Source: Tsukamurella spumae (lineage in GTDB: Bacteria > Actinomycetota > Actinomycetes > Mycobacteriales > Mycobacteriaceae). From it: a DNA stretch of 64,000 bases. A program made the position numbers and the translations under genes. Shown piece after piece: positions 50,175-61,622 of this stretch. The stretch covers positions 1 to 64,000 of the forward strand of contig NZ_JAAXOQ010000004.1 in the NCBI RefSeq assembly GCF_012396015.1, given 5' to 3'. The first letter of the stretch is position 1; each line of letters starts with the position of its first letter. Below the pieces are notes generated by a model. It was not told where the DNA came from. It was given only the letters and a program-made list of their open reading frames with translations, and made no database searches.

Positions 50175-52654
50175 GTGTCCTTCGGTTCGGGATGCTCGTG
50201 CGGATGCTGATTCGACGAGGTCGGTCGATGAGCAGCGTAGCTGTTCGCGATGCGCTTCTCGTGCTCGTCCGCCGCGGGACGGTCCGCATCGGCGGGGTCC
50301 GGACGGCCGCGGAACCGGCGCCACAACCGCCGCCCGGCCAGCAGGACCAGCAGGACCCCGGCGCCGCAGGTGATCCAGAACAGCGACTTGCCGTACGCAT
50401 TGGAGTGCACCGAGATGGAGATCGGGCTGCCCAGCGGCATGTCGCTGCTGGTGCGCAGCGTCATCTGCACGGAGATCTGGCGCGAGTAGTCGACGGTGGT
50501 CGGCAGCTCGATCTGCCGGGTCCCGCGGGCGGGCAGCTCCTGCACCTCCGACGCGTCGATGGTGACGCCCTCGGGCGCGGACCAGTGGATCTTCGTGCGG
50601 ATCGGCAGCGGCAGGTCGTTCCGCGCGACGATCAGCAGCGGCGACTTGTCGGAGGCCAGGGTGTAGGCCCCGCCGGGACTCACGAACTGCACCGAGCTCA
50701 GCTGCGCGGCCATGGAGGCGCGCGCGGCCGTCAACCGGAGCGAGGCGTCACCGTCGACCGCCGGACGCGACGGGGCCCACCGGAGCGCGCGCACGGCGTC
50801 CTCCCGCAGCGGCGAGGTGTAGACGAGCGGGGTGAGCGGGGTCTTGGGCAGCGGCAGGAGGGCCGCGCCGAGCTGGTCGACCTGGCGCACGTGGGCGGCG
50901 GCCGCGCCGACGATCGAGTCCGGGACCCGCGACGCGGCGGTCCCGGGCGGTTGCCGCAGCTGCCACGGATCGGCGCTGCGGGCCGGGTCGCGTCCGGCGG
51001 ACTGCGCGGAGGCGACCACGTCGCGGAAGGTCCGCGGCCCCGCGAGGCCGGCCTCGAACTGCGCCGAGAGGGCGTCGAGTACCGCGCGGGCGTCGGCGGG
51101 GCCCGCCGCCCAGACCTGGGGCGGCATGATCAGCGCGGACCGGCCGGTGACCCGGGCGACCGGGTCCGGGGTGGTGTTCGCGGCCCACCCGTTCGGCGGC
51201 GCGTAGCGCTGCGTCGGGTCCAGGGCCGCGGCCGCGAGGGCGCCCACCGCGGCCTGCCGCCGCATCGTCGCCGACTCCTCGCCCAGGGTGAAGGTCGACG
51301 CGGTGGGCACGGTCCCCGTCGGACCCGGAGCGACGCCGCGCTCGGCGCCGTCGGGTAGCCGGCCCATCGCCGCCAGCGCGGCCGAGACGTTCGGGTCGAA
51401 GACGGCCGCGCCGAGCCCCTGCCCCACCGCCACGATGCCCGACGGTGTTCCCGGGTTCCGGGCGGGAGCGCCCACCGCGGTCGCGGCGAGCACCGTGGCC
51501 GAGATGTCCGAGGCCCGCAACTGTCGGGCACCGTCGGACAGGAGCAGGCCGGAGGTCGGGATCGCGACGCCCCGGACCGATTGCACGCCGAGGATGGAAT
51601 CGATGACGTCCGAGGGTGTGTCCAGCGCCGCGCGCTGAAGCGAGGGCTCGGCGGAGCGGGCCAGCGCCTCGAGGTCGACCTGGCCGAAGGGCAGGGCCAC
51701 CACGCAGGAATCGGCCGCGACGCGCCTGAGCCGGTCGAGCCACGCGCTCGCCCGGTCGCTGCCGGTGCCGGCCGTGGTCGGTCCGCGCGGGTCCGCGGGA
51801 TTGCGGGAGACGCGGTACGCGCCGGTCATGGCCTGGACGGTCACCAGCAGGTCGGGGTCGATCGCGAGGCACGCGGCGGCGCGCAGTGCGGTGTGCCGCG
51901 GGTCGGGCCCGCGGGTGGCCTCCTCGAACGCGGCGAGCAGGCCGTCGAGCCGGCCGCCGGGCGCGAGGGAGCCGGCGAGGTCGTCGTCGACGAGGCGCAC
52001 CGCGGAGTCGCCGCCGCCGGGTACGCCGCCCGCGAGCTTCGGGTTGTCGGCGAGCGGCCACAGGAGCGTGACCTGCGAGGGCGAGGTCGTCACGGGCTTG
52101 TCGACGGTGCCGGCCGCGCGGGTGTCGCCGTCGGGGAGGGCGTACACGGGCAGCAGCGTCCGCGAGTCGTCGAGTCGCGCGACTCCGCCGTACGCGGGCT
52201 TACCGTTGAGATTGAGCAGGATCGGGTACACGCCGGGACGGTCGATGCCGAGTGTCGGGCCGCTGGTCGTGGTGGTGGGGCGTACCGGGATGCTCACGTT
52301 GAAGGCGGTCTTCTCCCCCGGTTTGAGCACCTTCGACACGGGTTCGAACCGGCCCAGCGTGTCGTAGACGTTGTTGTCGGCGACCAGGTCGGAGCGCAGC
52401 TGGGCCGAGGTCGACACGGCGGGCGCGCGCTGGATCCGCAGGTCGAGGTCGCTGACATCCCGGTCGCCGAAGTTGGTCACGCTGCCGCGCACCACGACCT
52501 CGTTCGGGGAGCTGTCGGTGACCCGCGAGGTGACCTCGTCGACGGTGATCCGCACGAACTGCGCGTCCGGGAGACCGGCCCCGCTGAGGGCGGGTACACC
52601 GGTCAGGGCGACCAGGAGCGTCAGCACGCACAGGAGGCGGGCCGACCGGATCAC
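50171..52654 (-). CDS. DUF6049-type secreted/membrane protein (Rv3909-like)
   Basis: An 827-residue protein with an N-terminal signal peptide ([20 protein letters not shown]), a large extracytoplasmic region and a C-terminal membrane helix ([20 protein letters not shown]) with a short charged tail. The N-terminal part looks like an immunoglobulin-type beta fold ([21 protein letters not shown]). GTG 52652-52654 overlaps the NUDIX gene stop (GTGA), and its own stop overlaps murJ (ATGA). This constant three-gene coupling suggests a role in cell-wall export with MurJ, but the function is unknown. Confidence 0.85.
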   Translation of the reverse strand: MIRSARLLCVLTLLVALTGVPALSGAGLPDAQFVRITVDEVTSRVTDSSPNEVVVRGSVTNFGDRDVSDLDLRIQRAPAVSTSAQLRSDLVADNNVYDTLGRFEPVSKVLKPGEKTAFNVSIPVRPTTTTSGPTLGIDRPGVYPILLNLNGKPAYGGVARLDDSRTLLPVYALPDGDTRAAGTVDKPVTTSPSQVTLLWPLADNPKLAGGVPGGGDSAVRLVDDDLAGSLAPGGRLDGLLAAFEEATRGPDPRHTALRAAACLAIDPDLLVTVQAMTGAYRVSRNPADPRGPTTAGTGSDRASAWLDRLRRVAADSCVVALPFGQVDLEALARSAEPSLQRAALDTPSDVIDSILGVQSVRGVAIPTSGLLLSDGARQLRASDISATVLAATAVGAPARNPGTPSGIVAVGQGLGAAVFDPNVSAALAAMGRLPDGAERGVAPGPTGTVPTASTFTLGEESATMRRQAAVGALAAAALDPTQRYAPPNGWAANTTPDPVARVTGRSALIMPPQVWAAGPADARAVLDALSAQFEAGLAGPRTFRDVVASAQSAGRDPARSADPWQLRQPPGTAASRVPDSIVGAAAAHVRQVDQLGAALLPLPKTPLTPLVYTSPLREDAVRALRWAPSRPAVDGDASLRLTAARASMAAQLSSVQFVSPGGAYTLASDKSPLLIVARNDLPLPIRTKIHWSAPEGVTIDASEVQELPARGTRQIELPTTVDYSRQISVQMTLRTSSDMPLGSPISISVHSNAYGKSLFWITCGAGVLLVLLAGRRLWRRFRGRPDPADADRPAADEHEKRIANSYAAHRPTSSNQHPHEHPEPKDT

Positions 52655-53562
52655 GTCTGACCGCTCCCGCCGCCGCTCCCGCCGCCGCGCCGGCCCCGCG
52701 AGCGCCGGCCGCCGCGCCGTCTGCGCGGCTTCGGCGGGTCGTTGCGGACCGCGTTGCGCTCGGCCGCCGCTTTCTCGTAGGCCGACGGTTCGCTGCGGGG
52801 CTCGGCGGCCACGCGGGCCGCGAGCTCGGACGGATCGGCCGTCAGGTCCTCGATCACGGTGCGCGCGGTGGCGACGAGCTTGCGCTCGTCGGAGTAGGTG
52901 AGCCTGGTCGCGAGCTCGGTGAGGGGCACCCATGCCACCTCCGAGACCTCGTAGTCCTCGGTCGAGAGGTCTCCGCTCTGCCAGGACAGCAGGAAGTGGT
53001 GCACCGTCTTGTGCACGCGCCTTCCCTCGACGGCGAACCAGTAGTCGATCTTGCCGATCGGCACGAGCACGGAGCCGGTCAGTCCCGTCTCCTCCGCGAT
53101 CTCCCGGATCGCGGTGAGCTCGGCGGTCTCCCCCGTCTCGATGTGGCCCTTGGGCAGCGACCACAAGGTCCGGCCGCGGCGGTCCACGCGCCCGATGAGC
53201 GCGGCCCGCAGCTCCTCGTCACCGTCGAATCCCGCGACCACGAGGCCGCCGGCGGAGGTCTCGCGGACCGTGCGGACGCGCGGATCGGGCCGCCCCCGTC
53301 CCGGCCCGGGACGCTTCGCCGTGGGCGTCGGTCCGCCCTGCTTGCGGGCGGGCTTGGCCGGCCGTGCCGGGTCCGACGGTGCCGCGTCCGGCTCCGGAGC
53401 GACCTTCTGGTCGGTGACGGCCGACAGCTGCGCCCGGCCCCGCCCACGGCCACCGCGGCGTCGCCTGCGCCGGGGCCGGGAGGCCGCTCCGCCCGCGGAG
53501 TCGCCGACGGAGCCCTGGCGCTGGGGGCGCCCGGGGCTGTCGGCGGATTCGGCGGAGGTCAC
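52651..53562 (-). CDS. mutT4: NUDIX hydrolase (MutT4-like)
   Basis: A 303-residue protein whose central domain (about 98-235) carries a full NUDIX box, [14 protein letters not shown] then REIAEETGL, for Mg-dependent hydrolysis of nucleoside diphosphate derivatives. Both ends are unusual: an Arg/Pro/Gly-rich N-terminal tail and an Arg/Gly-rich C-terminal tail that may bind RNA or DNA. M. tuberculosis Rv3908 is the positional homologue. The true substrate is not evident. It is first in the NUDIX-DUF6049-murJ operon and divergent from pcnA. Confidence 0.88.
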   Translation of the reverse strand: MTSAESADSPGRPQRQGSVGDSAGGAASRPRRRRRRGGRGRGRAQLSAVTDQKVAPEPDAAPSDPARPAKPARKQGGPTPTAKRPGPGRGRPDPRVRTVRETSAGGLVVAGFDGDEELRAALIGRVDRRGRTLWSLPKGHIETGETAELTAIREIAEETGLTGSVLVPIGKIDYWFAVEGRRVHKTVHHFLLSWQSGDLSTEDYEVSEVAWVPLTELATRLTYSDERKLVATARTVIEDLTADPSELAARVAAEPRSEPSAYEKAAAERNAVRNDPPKPRRRRGGRRSRGRRGGGSGGGSGQT

Positions 53563-53636
53563 CCCCCGATGCTACTGGCCGGTCGGTCCCGGATACGCCA
53601 CCGTCGCGTTTTCGACCGGCAGTAGACTGGCGTGTC

Positions 53637-55093
<1,457 letters not shown>

Positions 55094-55097
<4 letters not shown>

Positions 55098-55597
55098 CGG
55101 GGCTCGGTGTACGGCGTGCGCGGTCCCGCGATGGCGGCGATCCGCGTGTCGAGTTGGCTCGGGAGCTTGCCGAGGGCGGTCCAGCCGCGGGAGTCGGGAT
55201 TGTCGACGGTGGCCTTGAGCACCGTGCCGTCCGACGCGCGCACCGTGGCGGCGACGATCCAGCCGTCGTAGATCACGGCCTTGCGGTCGTAGTTCGGACG
55301 GTTGCGGAGCACCTTCTCGGTGATCGCGCGCAGGTCGGCGACGTCCGCGGGCGTGCCGTGCAGTTCGACGAGGCCGCCCTTCGCGGACACGGCCTTGGTG
55401 ATGATGCGCCCATCGGCGTACACGGTGGTGCGCGGCGGGGTGTCCGAGGTCAGGAAGACGGTGGTCCGGACGTCGACGACCACCGTGTTCGGCGGCTGCG
55501 GTGCGGGCGTGGGGGCGGCCGTGGCGATGCCCGGCGCCGCGGCGAGTGTCGCGGCGAGAAGGGTGACCGCCGAGGCGGTTCGGAGGGGATTGCGCAT
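55094..55597 (-). CDS. Small secreted protein of unknown function
   Basis: A 167-residue protein with a classical signal peptide (MRNPLRTASAVTLLAATLAA, cleavage after ATAA), then a Pro-rich stretch and a beta-rich domain (VVVDVRTTVFL, AVIYDGWIVAATVRASDGT). There is no cysteine, so no disulphide or lipid anchor is expected. ATG 55595-55597 is chosen because it begins the signal peptide. The stop overlaps the pcnA stop on the opposite strand. The family is not recognised. Confidence 0.7.
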
Positions 55598-55639
55598 GGC
55601 GTCAGCGTATCCGCGATCCACAGGAAACGAAAGACTCGA

Positions 55640-56173
55640 TCACTGTTGTCGTAGATCGGTCGCACCGTCGACGGTGCCGTCGCCGTCGGTGTCGAACAGC
55701 AGGACGTCCGGCGCACCGTCGGCGTCCGTGTCGACCACGGCCTGCCGCGGCGGTTGCCCGGGCTCGGCGGGGACCGGGGTGACGGGCGCAGTCGCCTCCT
55801 GCTCCCCGACGCGTCCCACGCCCGGGATCGGGCAGGTCGACGGTGTCCGTGGCGTCGGCCCGACGGTGTCGCCGGCGCGCGAGGACGAGGGCGGCGCGGC
55901 CGCCGCGGGTGTCGCGGGTGCTTCGGCGGGAGCGGGCTGCGACCACGTGCCGGACCCGTCGTCCCGGTAGCGGGTCTCGCGGACGCCGTCGTCGTCGAGA
56001 TCGAGTGCGGCGACATCGGCCCGGCCGTCCCCGTCGAGGTCGAGCATCGCGTCGTCGACGCGGCCGTCTCCGTCGAAATCGAGCAGCACCGCGCCGTGCA
56101 CCCCCGGCGAGGTCCAGCGGGTCACGTGCCCGTCACCGTCGCCGAACCAGTACTCGATGGAAACGTCCCCCAT
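55640..56173 (-). CDS. DxDGDG-repeat (calcium-motif) protein, DUF6802/Rv3906c-like
   Basis: A 177-residue acidic protein. Repeats of DFDGDGRVDDA, DLDGDGRADVA and DLDDDGVRETR near residues 26-65, and DTDADGAPDVL, DTDGDGTVDGA at the end, are calcium-binding loops like those of thrombospondin-3 or dockerin domains. A Pro/Ala-rich linker separates the two groups. No signal peptide is seen from ATG 56171-56173. The MFS gene ends just upstream. Position relative to pcnA resembles M. tuberculosis Rv3906c. Confidence 0.72.
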   Translation of the reverse strand: MGDVSIEYWFGDGDGHVTRWTSPGVHGAVLLDFDGDGRVDDAMLDLDGDGRADVAALDLDDDGVRETRYRDDGSGTWSQPAPAEAPATPAAAAPPSSSRAGDTVGPTPRTPSTCPIPGVGRVGEQEATAPVTPVPAEPGQPPRQAVVDTDADGAPDVLLFDTDGDGTVDGATDLRQQ

Positions 56174-56174
56174 A

Positions 56175-57515
56175 TCAATTGGACGCGCGAGCGGCCTCCG
56201 CGGTTCCCGGCGGCGTGGTCTCGGTGCGGCGGTAGAGCAGAACCACCGCGACCACGGCCACGGCGTAGAGGACCGCACCGGCGGCGGCGAGCGGGCGGGA
56301 GGCACCGTCGAACGGGACGACGGCGGCGGCGAACGCGACCGCGCCCACGAAGGTCACGTTGAAGAGGGCGTCCTGGAAGGCGAAGACCTGCCCGCGGCGT
56401 TCGTCGGGCACGTCGAGCTGCATGGCCGCGTCGCCGGAGAGCTTGATCACCTGACCCGCGAGCCCGAGCACCGCGGCGGCGAGCACCAGTACGGCGAAGT
56501 TCAGTGACAGGACGGTCAGCTGGGTGAGGCACGCGGTCACCAACGCCCCGACGACGGTGTTCCGGCGGCCGCACCTGGCCACCGAGAAGGGGGTCAGCAC
56601 CGCCGCGACGAACATGCCCACGGCGGTCGCGCCCGCGACGGACCCGAAGCCGGCGAGTCCGAGCGTGCCGTCGGCGAAGCGGTGCCGGGTCAGCAGGAGC
56701 AGCATCAGGGTGTTGAAACCGAACACCACGCGGTGCACGCCGATGCCGCTGAGGGCGGCCGTCACCGCCGGTGCCTCCCATGCCGCACGGGCGCCGTGCG
56801 CGAGGCCCGCGGCCACGTCCCGCAGGGCGGTCGGCGATCGGTCGGCGGCGGGGATGTCGTGGTCGGGCCCGAGGACGCCGCGCGGGAACCGGGTGGACAG
56901 GAGTGCCCCGAGCACGGCGACCAGCGCCGCGCAGGCGAGGACCCCGCCGCTGCCGGCGTCGTCGGACCCGAACAGTGCGCGCAGCCCGACCGCCGTGCTC
57001 GCGCCGAGCGCGGTGGCGCCCGCGCCCAGGGTGGTGGTCACGGAGTTCATGGCGACCAGCTGCGGTCGGTCGACCACGTGCGGCAGGGCCGCGGAGAGTC
57101 CGGACGCGACGAACCGGCCGGCGCCGCCCACGGCGAGCGCGACGATGAAGATCGCGGTCTCGCCCGCTCCGGACGCGAGCACGGCCGCGCACGCGACGAT
57201 GAGAAGCGCACGGACCAGATTGGCGACGATGAACACGCGCCGCCGGTCCCAGCGATCGAGGAGTGCGCCCGCGAAGGGTCCGATCGCGGAGTACGGCAGC
57301 AGCAGGACGGCGAGGCCGGCGGCGATGTCGGCGGGCGAGGCGCTGCGTTGCGGATTGAAGACGATCGCCGTGCCCAGCCCGGCCTGGAACAGGCCCTCGG
57401 CGTACTGGCTGAGGAGCCGGACTCCGAGGAGTCGCAGCAGGTCGGGTAGGTCGCGGAAGGTCCGCCACGCGGGTTTCGGCGCGGCCGCTGGGGCATCCGG
57501 GCCGCTGGTGGTCAC
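56175..57515 (-). CDS. MFS transporter
   Basis: A 446-residue protein of the major facilitator superfamily with about 12 membrane helices. The loop motif GALLDRWDRRRVFIVANL between helices 2 and 3 is characteristic. It resembles M. tuberculosis Rv0037c, which is likewise divergent from a YqgE gene (Rv0038). The substrate is unknown. It ends one base before the start of the calcium-motif gene, with which it may be co-transcribed. Confidence 0.87.
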   Translation of the reverse strand: MTTSGPDAPAAAPKPAWRTFRDLPDLLRLLGVRLLSQYAEGLFQAGLGTAIVFNPQRSASPADIAAGLAVLLLPYSAIGPFAGALLDRWDRRRVFIVANLVRALLIVACAAVLASGAGETAIFIVALAVGGAGRFVASGLSAALPHVVDRPQLVAMNSVTTTLGAGATALGASTAVGLRALFGSDDAGSGGVLACAALVAVLGALLSTRFPRGVLGPDHDIPAADRSPTALRDVAAGLAHGARAAWEAPAVTAALSGIGVHRVVFGFNTLMLLLLTRHRFADGTLGLAGFGSVAGATAVGMFVAAVLTPFSVARCGRRNTVVGALVTACLTQLTVLSLNFAVLVLAAAVLGLAGQVIKLSGDAAMQLDVPDERRGQVFAFQDALFNVTFVGAVAFAAAVVPFDGASRPLAAAGAVLYAVAVVAVVLLYRRTETTPPGTAEAARASN

Positions 57516-57589
57516 GGTCTACAGCCTATCGAGGTGGAGCCTTCCCCGTCGGCGGACCCCGACGCTGGTCCGCGTGCCATGATGGGGGT

Positions 57590-58219
57590 GTGGGTCCCGA
57601 TCGTTCGAATGAATCCGCACCCGAAGACGCGTCCTCCGGTGAGCCGACGGGCGCGGGATTCGACGTGTCGTCCGGCACGCTCCTGGTGGCCTCCGCGGAG
57701 CTCGTCGAGCCCACCTTCTCGCGCACCGTGGTGTACCTCATCGAGTACAACGAGTCGGGCAGCCTGGGCGTGGTCCTCAACCGCCCGAGCGAGTCCGCGG
57801 TGCACGGCGTCCTCCCCCAGTGGCACGACCTCGCGGCCAAGCCGAAGGCCGTCTTCGTCGGTGGCCCGGTCAATCAGTCGGCGGCCCTGTGCCTGGGCGT
57901 GGTGAAGGCGGGCGTCGATGTCAGCGGCATCCGGGGACTGCAGCCGGTGTCCGGCCGCGTCGTGCTGGTGGACCTGGACTCGGACGTCGAGATGATGGAC
58001 GAGCTGCTCGACGGTGTGCGCGTGTTCGCCGGCTACAGCGGCTGGGGCATGGGCCAGCTCGACGACGAGCTCGATCGCGGCGACTGGATCCCCTGCGCGT
58101 CGCTGCACACCGATGTGCTGGCACCGGGACGGGTGGACCTGTGGGGCAGGGTCCTGCGCCGCCAGGGCTTCCCCACCTCCCTGCTGGCGACGCATCCGGT
58201 GGACGTCTCGGTCAACTGA
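57590..58219 (+). CDS. YqgE/AlgH family protein
   Basis: A 209-residue member of UPF0301 (DUF179). Typical blocks are GTLLVASAELVEPTFSRTVV, SLGVVLNRPSE, FVGGPVNQSA, RVFAGYSGWGMGQLDDEL and RGDWIPCAS. The GTG start is at 57590, and the first 25 residues are a variable tail. The biochemical role of the family is not settled. It is divergent from the MFS gene and upstream of the iron-regulated lipoproteins. Confidence 0.92.
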   Translation: MGPDRSNESAPEDASSGEPTGAGFDVSSGTLLVASAELVEPTFSRTVVYLIEYNESGSLGVVLNRPSESAVHGVLPQWHDLAAKPKAVFVGGPVNQSAALCLGVVKAGVDVSGIRGLQPVSGRVVLVDLDSDVEMMDELLDGVRVFAGYSGWGMGQLDDELDRGDWIPCASLHTDVLAPGRVDLWGRVLRRQGFPTSLLATHPVDVSVN

Positions 58220-58227
58220 CCATCGAA

Positions 58228-58246
58228 TTAGGGTAGTCTTACCTTC
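58228..58246. promoter_or_regulatory. DtxR/IdeR-like iron box
   Basis: TTAGGGTAGTCTTACCTTC agrees at 14 of 19 positions with the IdeR consensus TTAGGTTAGGCTAACCTAA and keeps the two half-site cores. It lies 19 bases before the first lipoprotein start, overlapping the expected promoter, so iron-dependent repression is likely. Confidence 0.7.
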
Positions 58247-58264
58247 CTCAGACGAGGAGGGTTC

Positions 58265-59263
58265 ATGAAGCGGATCAATGTGCGGCTCGTCGCCGCGGTC
58301 GCGGTGGTCGGGTTCGTCACGACGGCGTGCGGCGGTTCGGGCTCCGACGGTGCTGCCGCATCCAGCACGGTGACGATCTCGCAGGTTCACGGCGTGACCG
58401 AGTTCCCGGTGGGAGCCACCCGGATCGTCGCCACCGGGTACTCCATCGACAATCTGCTGGCCATCGGGGTCAAGCCGGTCGCGGTCGTCGAGACCGGACT
58501 GCCGCTTCCGGCCCCGTGGCAGGGCAAGCAGCTCGACGGGATTCCCATCATCAAGTCGCCGGACAAGAAGTCGATCCCGGTCGAAGAGGTGGCCAAGTAC
58601 CGTCCGGACCTCTTCGCCGGCGACAACTACGTCGTCGACCAGCCCACCTTTGCGCGAGTGTCTTCGGTGACCAAGGTGCTCGGCGGCATCGAGGAGAACG
58701 GGTCCAGCGCCGCGTGGGACGTGCAACTCAAGGCCCTCGGCCGGATTCTCGGCAAGCAGGACGAGGTCGCGCGGGTGCTGGCGGACGACAAGGCGCGGTT
58801 CGCGAAGGTCCGCGAACAGCACCCGGGATTGGCGGGCAAGTCGGCCGTCCTGGCCCAGTACCTCGCGGTGTCCAGCACGTTCAACTTCGTCTCGTCGAGC
58901 ACGGACCCCACCAACACCATGTTCGCCGAGCTGGGCATGACATTGCCGAAGGCGATCAAGGACGACCCGATGTTCGCCAGCGGTGCGGGCGCACAGGGCG
59001 GCCGCACCCCGGTCTCGCTGGAGCTGCTGCCCCGTATCGCGGCGAACCTCATGGTCATCTACCCGGCGGGAGCCACCGCGGCGGATCTCGAGCGGCTCCC
59101 CGGCTACGCGGGCCTGCCGCAGGTGCGGGCGGGCGCGACGAAGGTGGTGGACCTGTCCACGGTGATCGCGCTGAACCAACCCACCCCACTGAGCCGGGAG
59201 TGGATCCTGCCCCAGCTCGAGCCGCTGTTCGTGAACGCGGCGCAGCAGCAGGGAGTCGCGTGA
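58265..59263 (+). CDS. Iron-siderophore-type substrate-binding lipoprotein 1
   Basis: A 332-residue FecB/FepB-like binding protein. The signal ends in the lipobox VTTAC at Cys22, so it is anchored outside the membrane. Two alpha/beta lobes follow (RIVATGYSIDNLLAIGVKPVAV, EEVAKYRPDLFAGDNYVV, LELLPRIAANLMVIYP). ATG 58265 has GAGGAGGG upstream. It is preceded by an iron box and followed, with a one-base overlap, by a paralogue. No permease or ATPase gene is in the window. Confidence 0.9.
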   Translation: MKRINVRLVAAVAVVGFVTTACGGSGSDGAAASSTVTISQVHGVTEFPVGATRIVATGYSIDNLLAIGVKPVAVVETGLPLPAPWQGKQLDGIPIIKSPDKKSIPVEEVAKYRPDLFAGDNYVVDQPTFARVSSVTKVLGGIEENGSSAAWDVQLKALGRILGKQDEVARVLADDKARFAKVREQHPGLAGKSAVLAQYLAVSSTFNFVSSSTDPTNTMFAELGMTLPKAIKDDPMFASGAGAQGGRTPVSLELLPRIAANLMVIYPAGATAADLERLPGYAGLPQVRAGATKVVDLSTVIALNQPTPLSREWILPQLEPLFVNAAQQQGVA

Positions 59264-60237
59264 TGCGGCGTCTCGCGGTTGTCGTGTCGGTTCTCGCCCT
59301 CCTTGCGGGCTGTGGTGGCAACGATGCCGAGCGGGCGGCACCGTCGGCCGCAACGGTCTCGATCACTCAGGCCAACGGGACCGTCGAGTACCCGGTCGGC
59401 GCGAAACGGATCGTGGCGCAGGGCTACTCGATCGACAATGTGCTCGCGCTGGGGATCAAACCGGTTGCGATCGTCCAACTGACCCAGCCGCTGCCCGCTG
59501 CGTGGCAGCGGGAGTTGCTCAAGGACGTTCCGGTGATCGCGGCGTCAGGCGCGTCGACCCTGCCCGCGGAGGAGATCGCGAAGTACAAGCCGGACCTGTT
59601 CGTGGGCGACCATCGCGTGGTGAGGGGCCAGAACTTCACCGCGCTGAGCGGCGTGACCAAGGTGCTGGGCGGCATCGCCGCGACGGGCAAGGAGTCGGGT
59701 TGGGACGCCCAGCTCCTCGCCCTGGGCCGGATCCTCGGCAAGGACGACGAGGCGAGGCGCGTGGTCGCCGCCGATCGCAATGCCGTCGCGGAGTTCGCGA
59801 GCCGATACCCGGGACTGAAGGGGAAGACGGGCTTCGTCGCCCAGTACGCCGCTGCGGCATCGAGCTTCAACGTGATCGCCGGCCCTGAGGACCCGACGAA
59901 CCTCTTCTTCGCGGAGCTCGGCCTGACGGTGCCGAAGGCGATCCGCGAGGAGCCGCGCTTCGTCAACCCCGCGACGCGCGGGATGGTCTCGCTGGAGCTC
60001 CTCCCCCGCGTCGGCGCGAACTTCATGGCGATCTATCCGAACGGGGCGACGGGCGAGGATCTGCTGCGGCTGCCCGGTTACTCGGCGTTGCCGCAGGTGC
60101 AGCGGGGTACCGCGGTGGTGGCCGACCTCGACCTCACCTACTCCGTCTACCAGCCCACATCGCTGAGCCGCTCCTGGTTCCTGCGGACCATGGAGCCGAC
60201 GCTCGCGAAGGTCGCGGAGCAGCCAGTCGTGGAGTAG
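59263..60237 (+). CDS. Iron-siderophore-type substrate-binding lipoprotein 2
   Basis: A 324-residue paralogue of the preceding gene (both have RIVA-GYSIDN, LGGI and GRILGK blocks). The lipobox is LLAGC at Cys17. The ATG shares its A with the preceding TGA, so translation is coupled. The pair arose by tandem duplication and has diverged well. They may bind different siderophores and share a permease encoded elsewhere. Confidence 0.9.
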   Translation: MRRLAVVVSVLALLAGCGGNDAERAAPSAATVSITQANGTVEYPVGAKRIVAQGYSIDNVLALGIKPVAIVQLTQPLPAAWQRELLKDVPVIAASGASTLPAEEIAKYKPDLFVGDHRVVRGQNFTALSGVTKVLGGIAATGKESGWDAQLLALGRILGKDDEARRVVAADRNAVAEFASRYPGLKGKTGFVAQYAAAASSFNVIAGPEDPTNLFFAELGLTVPKAIREEPRFVNPATRGMVSLELLPRVGANFMAIYPNGATGEDLLRLPGYSALPQVQRGTAVVADLDLTYSVYQPTSLSRSWFLRTMEPTLAKVAEQPVVE

Positions 60238-60319
60238 CGGCCATGCGCACTGCACGAGGAAATGTCGGCGCCTACCGCTACCATTTCGATCGACATGCTT
60301 CCTCTCAAATCAACGGCTG

Positions 60320-61606
60320 GTGAATCCCTTGAGTGACGATCAAGACACGGTTGTCCCGCTCTACACGCTCGCGACGGACGACGTTGGGCCGCTGCCCGTG
60401 TCGGCCGACGTGGACGGGATCACGCCGGAACGGTTGCGAGAGCTTCGCAGTGCGCTCGCCGTCCTTGCAGATGCTCCCATCGCTACCCTTGAGGTGCACC
60501 ACGCGCCGGAGGGGGTGGATAGGTCACGCGGGATCCCGCTGGACGTGGCCAGCCCGCTCGCGCAGCAACTAGCCCTGCTGGTGGCTGGCGCTTCCCGCGT
60601 CGCGAAAGGCGGTTCCGGCGAGGTGCTCTACAGGATGGTCGTGCCGGCGAAGGTTGCGGGAAGGCTCGGGGCCGGGGTGGTTCCGATGGCATCCAAGTCG
60701 GTGGCCGGAGGCATCCATAGCGCGATGGTCGGGAAATCAGGCATCGCCGCCCATGCGTCCTTCGTGCCGGTCGCGGGGAAGACGGGCCTGGCAGGCGGAG
60801 TCGCCGGGGCTGCGGGTGCGGGCGCTGCGATGACGATTGCGGCACCCCTGGTCCTGATGGCGGTGGCAGCCGGTTTGAGCGCGCACGCCGAGCAGCAGCG
60901 TCGGGAGCAGATGGAGAAGATCGCTGCGCTCCTTGAGAAGGCGGACCGAGCCAGGTTGGAGAGTGAGCGCAATCAGCTCGACGGCTGCCGCAGCGCGATC
61001 GATAAGGCCACGGCAGTTCTGCTGGACGAGGGGCGTATCGGTGCATCGCTCGGCTTGGACTCGGCGGCGCACGCAATCGACACGGCCGTGGCGACCGCGG
61101 ACCGGAGGCTTGGCACCTGGGAGAAGGCGCTGGCGGATCTGCCGGAAGGCAAGGTCGAACTAGGGCAGCTCCGCAACCTGCTTCCGGGTGTCGATGACGA
61201 AGCCGGAGAGTTTCAGATCCAGCTTGAGCTGGCGGGCCTCGCTCTGGCTCTCAAGCGCCGCGTGATTCTCCTTCAGGCGGTCGAGCACGCGCAGTTGGAA
61301 GAGGGGAACCTCTTCGAGAACTTCACCAGGACACTGCGGCTAGACCAAAAGAATGTGGAGCGAGTGGAGTCCGGTCTGTACCGCGTTCTGAGTACCCTCT
61401 CCCAGGTTCGACTCGACCGTTCCCACGGGATCCGAGATATCGTCTTCCGCGCGGGACAGGTCGATGAGCTCCTCGAGGCGGGCGAGCGATTGCGGGCGCT
61501 CGGCAACCGGGTGGCTGACCCGGCGGGTGCCCATCGCGATGTGGCGATCGATATCGTCGGAGCAACGGATGGATCGGTCGTGGTTTTGCCGGCCGTCGCG
61601 TCGTGA
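60320..61606 (+). CDS. Hypothetical protein with hydrophobic Gly/Ala segment and coiled coil
   Basis: A 428-residue protein of unknown function. Residues about 145-190 are Gly/Ala-rich and hydrophobic (GLAGGVAGAAGAGAAMTIAA, then LVLMAVAAGLS), able to form a membrane hairpin. A charged helix follows at about 192-225 (EQQRREQMEKIAALLEKADR), and the rest is helical. The GTG 60320 start has no clear ribosome site. It converges on the NucS-like nuclease. The layout recalls membrane-acting toxins or regulators, but nothing more can be said. Confidence 0.6.
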   Translation: MNPLSDDQDTVVPLYTLATDDVGPLPVSADVDGITPERLRELRSALAVLADAPIATLEVHHAPEGVDRSRGIPLDVASPLAQQLALLVAGASRVAKGGSGEVLYRMVVPAKVAGRLGAGVVPMASKSVAGGIHSAMVGKSGIAAHASFVPVAGKTGLAGGVAGAAGAGAAMTIAAPLVLMAVAAGLSAHAEQQRREQMEKIAALLEKADRARLESERNQLDGCRSAIDKATAVLLDEGRIGASLGLDSAAHAIDTAVATADRRLGTWEKALADLPEGKVELGQLRNLLPGVDDEAGEFQIQLELAGLALALKRRVILLQAVEHAQLEEGNLFENFTRTLRLDQKNVERVESGLYRVLSTLSQVRLDRSHGIRDIVFRAGQVDELLEAGERLRALGNRVADPAGAHRDVAIDIVGATDGSVVVLPAVAS

Positions 61607-61622
61607 CCGAATTCGCAGTAGC

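Noticed and set aside
46647-50210. A 1187-codon open frame on the plus strand
   Set aside because: It is antisense to murJ, with low-complexity Gln/Arg/Asp/Gly-rich sequence, and has no start context or domain.
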